From assembly GCA_026391655.1 (NCBI GenBank), contig JAPLDR010000060.1, positions 2,395 to 66,394 on the forward strand: a stretch of 64,000 nucleotides of DNA. Direction: 5' to 3'. The notes under the pieces were generated by a model, which saw nothing but the letters and a program-made list of their open reading frames with translations, was not told the DNA's origin and searched no databases. Below are positions 8,460-17,294 of the stretch, piece after piece (the first letter of the stretch is position 1; each line of letters begins with the position of its first letter). This stretch comes from Bacteroidia bacterium (GTDB taxonomy: Bacteria > Bacteroidota > Bacteroidia > Bacteroidales > Prolixibacteraceae). The translations under genes were made by a program, and so were the position numbers.

Positions 8460-9779
8460 ATGGAAAAATTTACTGATAAATTGAATATCGATTTCGGAAA
8501 CAGGGCTAAGCTTCTTATACCTGGTGGAGCACATACTTATAGTAAGGGTGACGATCAATTCCCTGCCAATGCTCCAAAAATTATCGATCGGGGTCTGGGT
8601 TGTAAGCTTTGGGATGTTGACGGCAACCAGTTCACGGATATGGCGATGTCTCTTGGGTCTGTTATCTTGGGTCATGCATATGAACCTGTACTCAAAGCCG
8701 TCCGAAAAGAAATTAAACGAGGTGTAAACTTTTGCAGACCTTCAGTAATTGAGGGAGAACTTGCAGAAATTTTGGTTGATATTATCCCCTCTGCCGAAAT
8801 GGTCAAGTTCGGTAAAAACGGATCTGATGCAGTAACAGCGGCAATTAAACTTGCACGTGCATATACTGGTCGTAAATTTATTGCCAGATGCAGTTCAGAT
8901 CCGTTTAACGCTATTCATGACTGGTTCATTGGGTCAACAATCATGAATAGAGGTGTTCCGGAAGAAATTCAACACTTAACAATCAAATTTAATTACAACG
9001 ATATTGAAAGTTGTGAGAAACTCTTTGATTTGTACCCAGACCAAATCGCTTGTTTCATTTTCGAACCTGTATCTTTTGAAGCACCTAAGGATAATTTTCT
9101 TCAAAAGCTAAAAGCTTTATGCGAAAAAAATGGCACACTTCTTATATTTGATGAAGTTGTTTCTGGATTCCGCTTCGCACTTGGAGGAGTTCAAGAAATT
9201 GTCGGTGTGATCCCTCACTTAGCAGCATTTGGCAAAGCCATGGCAAACGGGTTCTCAGTAAGTGCACTTGTTGGTCAACGAGAATTTATGAGGCTTGGCG
9301 GAATTGATCATGATCAAGAAAGAGTATTCCTGCTTTCCACAACTCATGGTGGGGAAACACATTGTCTTGCAGCTTCCATTGCTTGTATCAACGAAATCCG
9401 CAAACACGATATAATCAAACATTTCTGGCAAACAGGGCAAGCACTGATTAATGGAGTTCTATCAGCAGCAAAAGAAGTTGATGCAGAGAAATATATTGAT
9501 GCCTTTGGATATGGCGTTAAACCAGCATTCATTTTTAAAGATGAGACAGGTCAAGTCTCAATGGTAGCCCGTACACTTTTTATGCAGGAAACAATTGCTC
9601 AAGGTCTTTTAATGCCCTATGTAGTTCCGAGTTATGCACACAAAAAGGAAACAATTAATTTCGCAATCGAATGTGTCCGCAATGCACTCATCATTATGAA
9701 GAAAGCAGCAGAAGGTAAAGGGATGGCTGCGGCAATTGAAGGAAATATTGTTAAACCCGTTTTTAGGAAACATAATTAA
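8460..9779 (+). CDS. Class III aminotransferase, glutamate-1-semialdehyde aminomutase-like
   Basis: The 439-residue protein has the fold-type I class III signatures: LWDVDGNQFTDMAMSLGSVI near the N terminus, FGKNGSDAVTAAIKLAR, the cofactor aspartate in LLIFDEVVSGFRF and the PLP lysine K259 in AAFGKAMANG. True HemL enzymes serve haem synthesis, but copies inside NeuB/PseI/SpsF clusters are thought to aminate sugar or keto-acid intermediates. Here it follows a dead synthase and precedes pseI by 9 bases, so a role in the nulosonate-like pathway is likely. The substrate is unknown. Confidence 0.85.
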   Translation: MEKFTDKLNIDFGNRAKLLIPGGAHTYSKGDDQFPANAPKIIDRGLGCKLWDVDGNQFTDMAMSLGSVILGHAYEPVLKAVRKEIKRGVNFCRPSVIEGELAEILVDIIPSAEMVKFGKNGSDAVTAAIKLARAYTGRKFIARCSSDPFNAIHDWFIGSTIMNRGVPEEIQHLTIKFNYNDIESCEKLFDLYPDQIACFIFEPVSFEAPKDNFLQKLKALCEKNGTLLIFDEVVSGFRFALGGVQEIVGVIPHLAAFGKAMANGFSVSALVGQREFMRLGGIDHDQERVFLLSTTHGGETHCLAASIACINEIRKHDIIKHFWQTGQALINGVLSAAKEVDAEKYIDAFGYGVKPAFIFKDETGQVSMVARTLFMQETIAQGLLMPYVVPSYAHKKETINFAIECVRNALIIMKKAAEGKGMAAAIEGNIVKPVFRKHN

Positions 9780-9788
9780 CAGGGGTAA

Positions 9789-10675
9789 ATGTCACAAATT
9801 CGTATTGGAAGTCATATTCTTGGTCCTGGTCACCCAAAAATCCATGGGCTAATTACTCTACATTATGGGATTTATACGACAAAGCGCATACACCATGGAG
9901 TTGGCACCCTGAAATCTTTAAGGAAGGTCGTCGATTAGGGTTAGAAGTATTCTCCAGCCCATTCGATGAAACAGCTGTCAATTTTCTCGAACAAATTGAG
10001 GTACCAGCCTATAAAATTGCTTCACCAGAGATAACAGATATTCCGTTACTCGAAAAAGTCGCTCGTACTGGTAAACCGGTTATAGTCTCAATTGGAATTG
10101 CAGAGTTAGAGGACATTGAACTAGCGCTATTAACTCTTAGAAATTCAGGCGCTTATGAAATAATCTTATTGAAATGTACTAGCGCATATCCTGCTCCACC
10201 AGAAGAATCAAATCTTCTTACGATTCCAGATATCCCAATTCGATTTAATGTCCTTTCAGGTCTTTCAGATCACACTCTAGGTACAGCAATACCAATTGCG
10301 TCAGTAGTTTTAGGGGCATGCATGATTGAAAAACATTTTACGCTCAACAATTCAAAAGATACTGTAGATTCATTTTTTTCTTTGTCTGAATCAGAGTTTA
10401 AACAAATGGTTGATGATATTCGACTTGTTGAGTCAGCAATGGGAATACCAAGTTACAATATTAGTGACAGTGCATATCCCAGTATTCGTGGACGACGTTC
10501 TTTGTACGTTTCAAATAAAATTAATGCAGGAGAGATTCTCAATGAATCCAATATTAAATCTGTACGTCCATCATTTGGACTCCATCCAAAATATTTTAAA
10601 GAAATTATTGGTCGACATGCAAAATTTGATCTCCAAAAAGGTGATAGACTATCATGGGACTCAATTAAATTATAA
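9789..10675 (+). pseudogene. pseI: Pseudaminic acid synthase, broken by N-terminal deletion and frameshift
   Basis: The start reads SQIRIGSHILGPGHPKI, the usual beginning of PseI. The sequence then jumps, in another frame, to LWDLYDKAHTPWSWHPEIF, which normally comes about 50 residues later. The missing part contains the first barrel strands, including the AEMSxNHxx region that binds phosphoenolpyruvate. From there the protein is complete: SSPFDETAVNFLE, GIAELEDIELAL, SDHTLG, IEKHFTL and a C-terminal SAF domain. An internal ATG at 10169 gives only 168 residues. PseI condenses the PseG product with phosphoenolpyruvate. It is broken unless the deletion is an assembly artefact. Its TAA overlaps the pseG ATG. 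Confidence 0.8.
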
Positions 10676-11547
10676 TGGACACTAATCCTTTAGTAGAAAT
10701 ATTTTGTGATGGGAACGAACAAATTGGATTTGGACATATTCGTAGATCTACAACCTTAGCTGAACAATTAATAAATGACGGCTTTAACGTTCGTATTACA
10801 GGTCTTTCTGACAAAGCTAGGGACTTACTTCCATTGCCAAGTCATTTTGGAGAAAAGGCCCAAATTGTAATTTTTGATTCTCATGCAGGTATTGACAACA
10901 ATTTACAAGAAGCTAATAGGCTAGGACAAATTACAATCACATTAGACTGGTTTGGAGAAACAGTGCCTGACATAAATATCGTCGTTTACCCGCATCGAAA
11001 GGTTTATGCAAAGATAGCCTCTTTCACTGGTTTCGATTATATTCTAATACGAAAAGAAATTGCATCGCTCAGAATGACAAATGAGGTTAAGGATAAAGGC
11101 AATATAATTGTTTGTATTGGTGGTAGTGACTTGCTCGATCAAGGCCAAAAAGCAGCACATAAGTTGAGTCGCCAAAATTTAAATGTAACCCTTATTCAAG
11201 GTCCTCTCTCAAATAGAAAAAATATCAGTTCTGATTTTCGGTATTATTATAACCCTTCAATATTTTCTACCCTTTTAGCTGAATGTAGCTGGACTGTAAC
11301 AAATGGAGGTGGATGTTTTTTTTTTTTTTTCTGTTTAGGAAAAGCTGCATTCATATTACCACAGACCACCATGGAACAAAATATTGCTAGATATGCTTTT
11401 GACAAAGGTGCTGTACTCGGAATCGGTATGCAAAATTTACGAAAATTCAACTCGAAAGAAATTATGGACAAAGAGGAACGTGGAATTTTACTAGTAGATG
11501 GACAAGGTTCTAAGCGAATTTCATCAATAATAAAAAATCTTTTATGA
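10675..11547 (+). CDS. pseG: UDP-2,4-diacetamido-2,4,6-trideoxy-beta-L-altropyranose hydrolase, PseG-type
   Basis: The 290-residue GT-B-like hydrolase has the GxGH motif GFGHIRRS with the catalytic H21. It then shows VIFDSHAG, TLDWFGE, a nucleotide-binding CIGGSD and the C-terminal TNGGG loop. PseG releases UDP from the PseBCH product and yields the free sugar for PseI. Residues 215-219 are five phenylalanines encoded by a 15-T run (11316-11330), right after NGGGC, where family members have a mixed helix start. The run may make expression phase-variable. The gene overlaps pseI by one base and the ATP-grasp gene by four. Confidence 0.82.
   Translation: MDTNPLVEIFCDGNEQIGFGHIRRSTTLAEQLINDGFNVRITGLSDKARDLLPLPSHFGEKAQIVIFDSHAGIDNNLQEANRLGQITITLDWFGETVPDINIVVYPHRKVYAKIASFTGFDYILIRKEIASLRMTNEVKDKGNIIVCIGGSDLLDQGQKAAHKLSRQNLNVTLIQGPLSNRKNISSDFRYYYNPSIFSTLLAECSWTVTNGGGCFFFFFCLGKAAFILPQTTMEQNIARYAFDKGAVLGIGMQNLRKFNSKEIMDKEERGILLVDGQGSKRISSIIKNLL
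11316..11330 (+). repeat. Homopolymeric 15-T tract inside pseG
   Basis: Fifteen consecutive T residues lie within the coding frame and give four TTT codons and the start of a TTC. Gain or loss of one T would shift the frame 70-odd codons before the stop, so the tract is a candidate slipped-strand phase switch. It is by far the longest mononucleotide run in a gene in this window. Confidence 0.9.
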
Positions 11548-12743
11548 ATAATGAGGAAATTTGGTTAGTGGCAGTAACAGCAGGTCGTTGGCAAAGCCAT
11601 GGGATAAAAGAAGCAAAGGCTGCTGGTTTAAAAGTTATTGCAATAGACGAAGATCCAGATGCAGAAGGGTTTCATTACGCAGACTTATCCTTTAATCTCG
11701 ACTTTAATGATTTTCATAATGTGGTACGCACTCTTCGCGGATTAGATAAAAATATTCGTGGTGCCGTAAGTTTTTGTTCGGAAGCTGGGATGTTCCTTGC
11801 AGCTCTTTTATGTGAAGAATTTAATTGCCCAGGCATCTGTGTCGAAATGTGCAAAAAACTTACTAACAAAGCGATGCAAAGAAAAATATGGAGTGAAAGT
11901 GGGATCCCAGGCCCTATTTGGAAAGTCTGTCTCGATCAAAAGGAAACTATCGACAATATCTCATCATTCGAATTTCCTTTAATTATCAAACCTACGGATT
12001 CTTCAGGCAGTCGAGGAGTTACAAAAATTGAGAATTATAATGATGTCAAAGAAGCAGTAGAAAATGCATTCAAATTCTCCAAATCAGGTCAAGTGCTTTT
12101 AGAATCATATATGGATGGTACTGAGTTTACAATTGAAGTTTTTGCAGATAGGGGAAGAATACACGTTCTTGCTGTAACAGAGAAAAAGAAGGTTGAAGGC
12201 ACACGAGGTACTGTTGCGTCGGAATTAGCAACTCCTCAAAGATCGCGAAATGTAATTGAACAAATATCAAATACTGTAATTTCAGCATTTACTGCCCTGC
12301 ATTACACAGACGGGCCAGGTCATGCAGAGATAATACTTCAGAATAATGGCAATATTGGATTAGTTGAGGTTGCTGGACGTGGTGGTGGATTTATGGTTTT
12401 CGATCGATTTGTTCCTGCTGCAAGCGGCATAAATATCGCACGTTTAACCGCCTTACAAGCAGTTGGAATACCCATAGGAGAAATTGAGAGAACAGAAAAA
12501 TCAGTTGTATTAAGGTTCTTTCCTTCACGACCAGGGACACTTCTGTCAATTAATGGGTTTGCTGACGCTAACCAAATTGAAGGTGTTGAGGCTAGCCCTT
12601 TTGTTAAAATTGGAGATCACTTTCATCATGCCGTTGCTGATGGTGACAGACTAGGCTATATTTTGAGTATAGCGTCAAATCCTACTCAAGCTCAAGAACT
12701 AGCAGATCTAGCGGAAAGTCTAATCAAATTTGAATTCTGTTAA
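11544..12743 (+). CDS. ATP-grasp ligase
   Basis: The 399-residue protein has a pre-ATP-grasp domain (residues about 1-110), a first ATP-binding lobe with FPLIIKPTDSSGSRGVTKI and a metal-binding end in GLVEVAGRGGGFMVFDRFVP. It resembles carbamoyl-phosphate-synthase/BtrJ-type ATP-grasp enzymes, which activate a carboxylate as acyl phosphate and join it to an amine. In this neighbourhood, between PseG and an amidohydrolase, it could attach an amino acid or other acid to an amino sugar. That is an inference from context. Translation is coupled to pseG (overlap ATGA). Confidence 0.85.
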   Translation: MNNEEIWLVAVTAGRWQSHGIKEAKAAGLKVIAIDEDPDAEGFHYADLSFNLDFNDFHNVVRTLRGLDKNIRGAVSFCSEAGMFLAALLCEEFNCPGICVEMCKKLTNKAMQRKIWSESGIPGPIWKVCLDQKETIDNISSFEFPLIIKPTDSSGSRGVTKIENYNDVKEAVENAFKFSKSGQVLLESYMDGTEFTIEVFADRGRIHVLAVTEKKKVEGTRGTVASELATPQRSRNVIEQISNTVISAFTALHYTDGPGHAEIILQNNGNIGLVEVAGRGGGFMVFDRFVPAASGINIARLTALQAVGIPIGEIERTEKSVVLRFFPSRPGTLLSINGFADANQIEGVEASPFVKIGDHFHHAVADGDRLGYILSIASNPTQAQELADLAESLIKFEFC

Positions 12744-12748
12744 ATGTT

Positions 12749-13519
12749 ATGGTAATCGATTCACACTTGCATTTAAATGAAGAAATTGATGGAACAGCTG
12801 TTGGAGCTGCAGATGAATTGAATAGGCAATTGGTTGAATCAGAAATTGAGCGAGCTATCGTGCTACATTTGGAGACTCAACCTTGGTCAATTTATGAGTT
12901 TTCAGAAGCTATAGCAAAATATCCAAGAATGCGCGGTTTTATTAATATAAATCCTAACCAGGCTAATTTCAAAGAAAAATTACTTGAGGGAATTGAATTA
13001 CTTGGATTTATAGGTTTGAAATTGCATCCAAGGCTGCAAGGATTTAATTTGGAAAACAAGAATACTATACAATTAGTTCAATATGCAGGAGAAATAGGTG
13101 TCCCGGTTATAATTGATGCTTTCCCTGATGGCACCTTTCTTATGGATGGATTCTCCCCATTAAGTTATGCCAATCTAGCACAGAAATGTCCAAAAACGAA
13201 AATGGTTTGGGCTCATATGGGCGGTCATCGAGTGATTGAATTTATGTTACTTGCAAAACGCCTTCAAAATGTATTTTTCGATTTTTCATATTCTCTTCTT
13301 TACTTCCAGGAAAGTTCTATCCCCCAAGATATGGTCTTTTCTATGCGTAGCATGAAGTTCGATAGGATTTTCTATGGTTCTGACTACCCTGACCGTACTG
13401 TTGAGAAATCATTGAAAATGACTTTGAAAATTTTAAGACGCCAAAAACTTAATGAATCAGAAATAGATAAGATAATGTATGGAAATGCACAAAAATTTTT
13501 CTTATGGGACAAACTTTGA
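12749..13519 (+). CDS. Amidohydrolase-2 family metal-dependent hydrolase
   Basis: The 256-residue TIM-barrel protein carries the HxH metal motif at residues 6-8 (IDSHLHL), a later LKLHPRLQG, WAHMGGH and the terminal metal aspartate in FYGSDYPDRT. These are the marks of the amidohydrolase-2 (ACMSD-like) group, which hydrolyses amides or lactones or decarboxylates acids. It follows the ATP-grasp gene after 5 bases and overlaps the next gene by 16, so the three are probably one unit. It may edit or trim an acyl group added by the ligase, but no substrate can be read. Confidence 0.82.
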   Translation: MVIDSHLHLNEEIDGTAVGAADELNRQLVESEIERAIVLHLETQPWSIYEFSEAIAKYPRMRGFININPNQANFKEKLLEGIELLGFIGLKLHPRLQGFNLENKNTIQLVQYAGEIGVPVIIDAFPDGTFLMDGFSPLSYANLAQKCPKTKMVWAHMGGHRVIEFMLLAKRLQNVFFDFSYSLLYFQESSIPQDMVFSMRSMKFDRIFYGSDYPDRTVEKSLKMTLKILRRQKLNESEIDKIMYGNAQKFFLWDKL

Positions 13520-14136
13520 GAAATTTTGATATAGGGATAGCCGCAGAATTATATAATTCCCGATTTGATGATTTTGGTCAACACATTAAAACAGTTGGAT
13601 GGGGTAATGAAAAAGATCAAAAGTTACGTTTTGAAGTTTTATTTCGTGGACTGAATCCGACAGGAAAAATTATTCTTGATGTAGGGTGCGGTTTTGGAGA
13701 CTTGGTCAAATATCTTGATGAGAAAACCAATGGCGATTTCCAATATATTGGGATTGATGTCGCAGAAAAATTAATATCTCATGCGAGATCAAAATATGGC
13801 CAGCCAAAAAGGGAATTCTATACTGGTGATATTTTCACTGTTAACCTCCCTCAAATTGACATTTCAGTACTTTCCGGAGCTTTATCTCTAAAAGTTGATG
13901 GTGTGCAACAATACGCCCATGAGACCATGAAGAGAATGTATGAAATCTCTCAGGAGGCTGCAAGTTTGAACTTTCTTTCAAAATATGTCGATTTCGAACT
14001 TGAAAAAAACCAACATTATCAACCAGAAATAATTTATTCATGGGCAAAAGAATTTTCAACGCGAGTCAATTTGATTAACGATTATCCGCTATATGAATTC
14101 ACTATTCAAATGTTGAAATATCGTCCAGAAGAATAA
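13504..14136 (+). CDS. Class I SAM-dependent methyltransferase
   Basis: The 210-residue protein has the SAM-binding motif I in ILDVGCGFGDLVKYL and the acidic loop after strand 2 in YIGIDVAEKLI. The rest follows a Rossmann methyltransferase fold, with VLSGALSLK as motif IV. It would O- or N-methylate a sugar or an acid intermediate. The start overlaps the end of the amidohydrolase gene by 16 bases, a sign of coupling. A 70-base very AT-rich gap follows. Confidence 0.83.
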   Translation: MGQTLRNFDIGIAAELYNSRFDDFGQHIKTVGWGNEKDQKLRFEVLFRGLNPTGKIILDVGCGFGDLVKYLDEKTNGDFQYIGIDVAEKLISHARSKYGQPKREFYTGDIFTVNLPQIDISVLSGALSLKVDGVQQYAHETMKRMYEISQEAASLNFLSKYVDFELEKNQHYQPEIIYSWAKEFSTRVNLINDYPLYEFTIQMLKYRPEE

Positions 14137-14206
14137 TTTAGCTAATAAATATTTAACAAATTAATTAATTAATTTCAAAATAATTATTTATCAAAATTCT
14201 ACAATT

Positions 14207-15355
14207 ATGACTAAATCATCTGAATCAGTTTTACGCACGATTAAAGCAATGTCAATATCATATAATGACAAAATTTATGAATTAAAAGGGCAGAATATTG
14301 ATGTAATCGTTCTATCATTGGGCGAAGCCTTTTTCGACATACCTTTATTCCCTTTCAATGACTTACCCTTTCCCGATATTTACCATTACTCTCATTCAAG
14401 AGGATTATTGCAGTTAAGGGAGAAAATTGCAAAATACTTTCATGATCAATATCATTTTGATTTTAACTCAAAACATGAAATTATAATTACAGCTGGATCA
14501 AAAGTTGCCATTCATATGTCTTTCATGGCCATTTTGAACCCTGGTGATGAAGTTATAATTTATGAACCATATTGGGTTAGTTATACTGAGCAAGTGAAAT
14601 TGTGTTATGGCGTTCCTGTAACAATACCTTACTATAAAAATGTCTTTGATACAGAACAATTTATAACAAATAAAACCAAATGTATTGTGATAAGTAATCC
14701 CAATAATCCAATGGGAAAGATATACACATCAGAAGAACTTGAGTATTTGCACTTATTAGCCAACAAATACGATTTATATGTATTGTCAGATGAGGCTTAC
14801 AGTGATTTTGTTCCGGTGAATACCCATTTTCATTCAATGGGTAAATTTGATATAAATAAAACAAATACCATTGTATGCAATTCAATGTCAAAAAACTATG
14901 GCATGTCTGGATGGAGAATTGGATATGTTATCAGTAATTCAGATTTGATTGAACAAATTCTTAAAATTAACCAACATCTAATCACATGTCCAGCAACTAT
15001 ATTGGAACATTATCTTGTTAAACACTTTTACGAAATTCTTGAGATTACCAAGCCACAGATTCAAAAAGTAGTAGAACACAGGAAACAAGTCGCTGATTAT
15101 ATGGATCATCTGGGTATTGTACATTTACCAGGTGAGGCAGCTTGGTATTTCTTTGCTTCTATTTCTCCTTCAAAACTAGGGTCAGAAGAATTTTGTGAGA
15201 TATTACTTAATGAACATCATGTTGGATGCGTCCCGGGAATCGGCTATGGATCTTCATGTGATCAATTTATTCGTATTTGTGTAGGAACGGAGAATATGGA
15301 AAGGACAATCGAGGGTTTAAAAAGAATTAAATCACTTATTCAAAAAACCAGCTAA
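14207..15355 (+). CDS. Class I/II PLP-dependent aminotransferase
   Basis: The 382-residue protein is a fold-type I aspartate-aminotransferase relative. It shows EIIITAGSKVAIHMSFMAI, ISNPNNPMGKIY with the conserved asparagine, LSDEAYSDF with the cofactor aspartate, the PLP lysine K229 in NSMSKNYGMSGWRIGY and a terminal FIRICVGTEN with the substrate arginine. It transfers an amino group between an amino acid and a keto acid. It sits before the intact NeuB/SpsE synthase, so it may supply an amino-acid substituent or aminate the product. The DNA here is notably AT-rich. Confidence 0.85.
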   Translation: MTKSSESVLRTIKAMSISYNDKIYELKGQNIDVIVLSLGEAFFDIPLFPFNDLPFPDIYHYSHSRGLLQLREKIAKYFHDQYHFDFNSKHEIIITAGSKVAIHMSFMAILNPGDEVIIYEPYWVSYTEQVKLCYGVPVTIPYYKNVFDTEQFITNKTKCIVISNPNNPMGKIYTSEELEYLHLLANKYDLYVLSDEAYSDFVPVNTHFHSMGKFDINKTNTIVCNSMSKNYGMSGWRIGYVISNSDLIEQILKINQHLITCPATILEHYLVKHFYEILEITKPQIQKVVEHRKQVADYMDHLGIVHLPGEAAWYFFASISPSKLGSEEFCEILLNEHHVGCVPGIGYGSSCDQFIRICVGTENMERTIEGLKRIKSLIQKTS

Positions 15356-15462
15356 TTATCTTCTTACTGAATGATATTCATTATTAAATCGTCGTATGAT
15401 ATTTTCTTTTATACAATTTCTCGTTTTTGTACAAAAGTTTAATGTTCTAATATTAAGAAAAA

Positions 15463-16449
15463 ATGATCACTGAAATAATAGCAGAGATAGCACAAGGCTA
15501 TGAAGGGGATGCACTGATGGCTGAACTACTTGTAAAAGGAGCCGTAATAGCAAATGCAGATAGTATCAAATTACAACTTGTTTTCGCAGATGAACTTTGC
15601 GTGCCTAGCTATCCATATTATGATTTTTTCAAATCTCTGGAGATGAATAATAAAACATGGACTAAATTAGTTAAAATGGCTCATGCTGCAGGCAAAAAAA
15701 TATATTTTGATGTATATGGAAATAAAAGTATTTTACTTGCTCACAAACTTGGAGCAGACGGTGTCAAAATTTCAACAACTGATTTCTTCAATACACCGCT
15801 AATCAAACAAGCATTTTTATTATTTGATAAAGTGTTTATTTCTATTGGTGGTGCAAATGTAGAGGACATTGATGATATAATAAAAATTTGTACAGATCAA
15901 AATAAAGTTACATTAATGCATGGTTTTCAAGATGAACCAACCGAAACAATTGATAATAATTTAGCCCGTATTGCAACTTTAAAATCACGTTATCAAAATA
16001 TTAATGTGGGATTTATGGACCATTCTCTTGGTTCATCGACTGAGGCACTTCAATTACCACTTGTTGCTCTCGGCCTTCGTGTAAATTGTATTGAAAAGCA
16101 TATTACTCTAGATTACAGTTTACAAATTGAAGACTATATTTCAGCTCTAAGTGTAGAACGATTTAGCAAATTTGTTAAAATCATACGTGCCATGGAACTA
16201 TCGTTAGGTAGTTCGGAGCTAAATTTATCTTTCAAAGAAACAGAATATAAAAGACGAGCAGGGAAAGTAGTAGTAGCGAGACACGATATTCCAGAAGGGA
16301 CTATTATTAAAGAAAGCGATATTGACTTTAAACGAGTGAGTACAATTCCCTCAGAAAATTTTATCAATCAGATTTCCCTTGTCATAGGAAAGACTATTTC
16401 TATTCCAATTAAAAAAAATTTTCCAATTGAAAAAGATATATTAAAATGA
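15463..16449 (+). CDS. NeuB/SpsE-type nonulosonate synthase with SAF domain
   Basis: The 328-residue protein condenses phosphoenolpyruvate with an aldose to give a 2-keto-3-deoxy acid. The barrel starts with EIIAEIAQGYEG, where classical NeuB has AEIGxNHxG, so it belongs to the SpsE-like side of the family. Other marks are LMHGFQDEPTETIDNNLARI, DHSLGSSTEALQLP and CIEKHITLD. A C-terminal SAF/antifreeze-like domain begins at GKVVVARHDIPEGTIIKESD. It overlaps the cytidylyltransferase by four bases. It is the only intact synthase of this family here, as two relatives (7854, 9789) are broken. Confidence 0.85.
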   Translation: MITEIIAEIAQGYEGDALMAELLVKGAVIANADSIKLQLVFADELCVPSYPYYDFFKSLEMNNKTWTKLVKMAHAAGKKIYFDVYGNKSILLAHKLGADGVKISTTDFFNTPLIKQAFLLFDKVFISIGGANVEDIDDIIKICTDQNKVTLMHGFQDEPTETIDNNLARIATLKSRYQNINVGFMDHSLGSSTEALQLPLVALGLRVNCIEKHITLDYSLQIEDYISALSVERFSKFVKIIRAMELSLGSSELNLSFKETEYKRRAGKVVVARHDIPEGTIIKESDIDFKRVSTIPSENFINQISLVIGKTISIPIKKNFPIEKDILK

Positions 16450-17195
16450 GAAAACTTGTTGCTTGTCTTGCTTGTCGCAATCAGGGGACGCGACTTTATG
16501 GAAAACCGCTGCAAAACTTAGACATTGAAAAGGGACTGTCGGTCATTGAATATATGATAAGTGCAATACAAACATATGAAGAAGTTTCAAATATCGTTCT
16601 TGGTATTAGTGAAGATATAGACAATAACTTTTACAAAGACATCGCTTTGAAAAATAATATTGATTATATTACAGGAAATGAAGAAGACGTTTTAAGTCGC
16701 TTAATACAGTGCTGTGAGAAAGCAAATGGAACAGATATCTTTCGACTTACCACCGAATCACCTTACACATACTTTGAGGTTATTGAGAAAGCATGGAATA
16801 CACATATTAGTGAAGATAATGACCTTACAGCGATTGAATACTTGCCCGATGGTTCAGGTTTTGAGATTATTAAGCTTGATGCTTACAAACAATCATGGCA
16901 CAACGGACAAAGGAAACATCGCTCTGAATTATGCTCACTTTATATTCGAGAACATAAAAGCCAATTCAAGTTATGTAGTATTGATTTACCCAAAGAAATC
17001 AAAAGAACTGACATTAGACTGACGATTGACTATCCTGAAGATCTAATCCTCTGCCGAAGTATTTACATGAAATTCAGACATCTTGCACCTCGAATCCCGT
17101 TGAATCAAATCATAGAATTTGTTGACGCAAACCCTCAACTTAAATCACTAGTTGATCCATTTGTTGAGCAAGGTCTGAAAACAATGTATTTGTGA
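16446..17195 (+). CDS. SpsF-like CMP-sugar cytidylyltransferase
   Basis: The 249-residue protein resembles SpsF and CMP-sialic-acid synthetases. It has the N-terminal nucleotide-binding stretch ACLACRNQGTRLYGKPLQNL, the GNEEDVLSRL motif of SpsF and IFRLTTESPYTYFE at the metal site, where relatives usually have RITADCP. The change from aspartate to glutamate-serine there may alter the substrate or activity. It would activate the acid made by the 15463 synthase with CTP. The pair overlaps (ATGA), so they are made together. Confidence 0.8.
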   Translation: MRKLVACLACRNQGTRLYGKPLQNLDIEKGLSVIEYMISAIQTYEEVSNIVLGISEDIDNNFYKDIALKNNIDYITGNEEDVLSRLIQCCEKANGTDIFRLTTESPYTYFEVIEKAWNTHISEDNDLTAIEYLPDGSGFEIIKLDAYKQSWHNGQRKHRSELCSLYIREHKSQFKLCSIDLPKEIKRTDIRLTIDYPEDLILCRSIYMKFRHLAPRIPLNQIIEFVDANPQLKSLVDPFVEQGLKTMYL

Positions 17196-17294
17196 TAATT
17201 CTGATCATATATATTATTATGGTAGACATATACAATATGGTCTACTAACATTCCGTCATTCTCCATTTTGTAAAAATTATTCTTGATAAATGTG

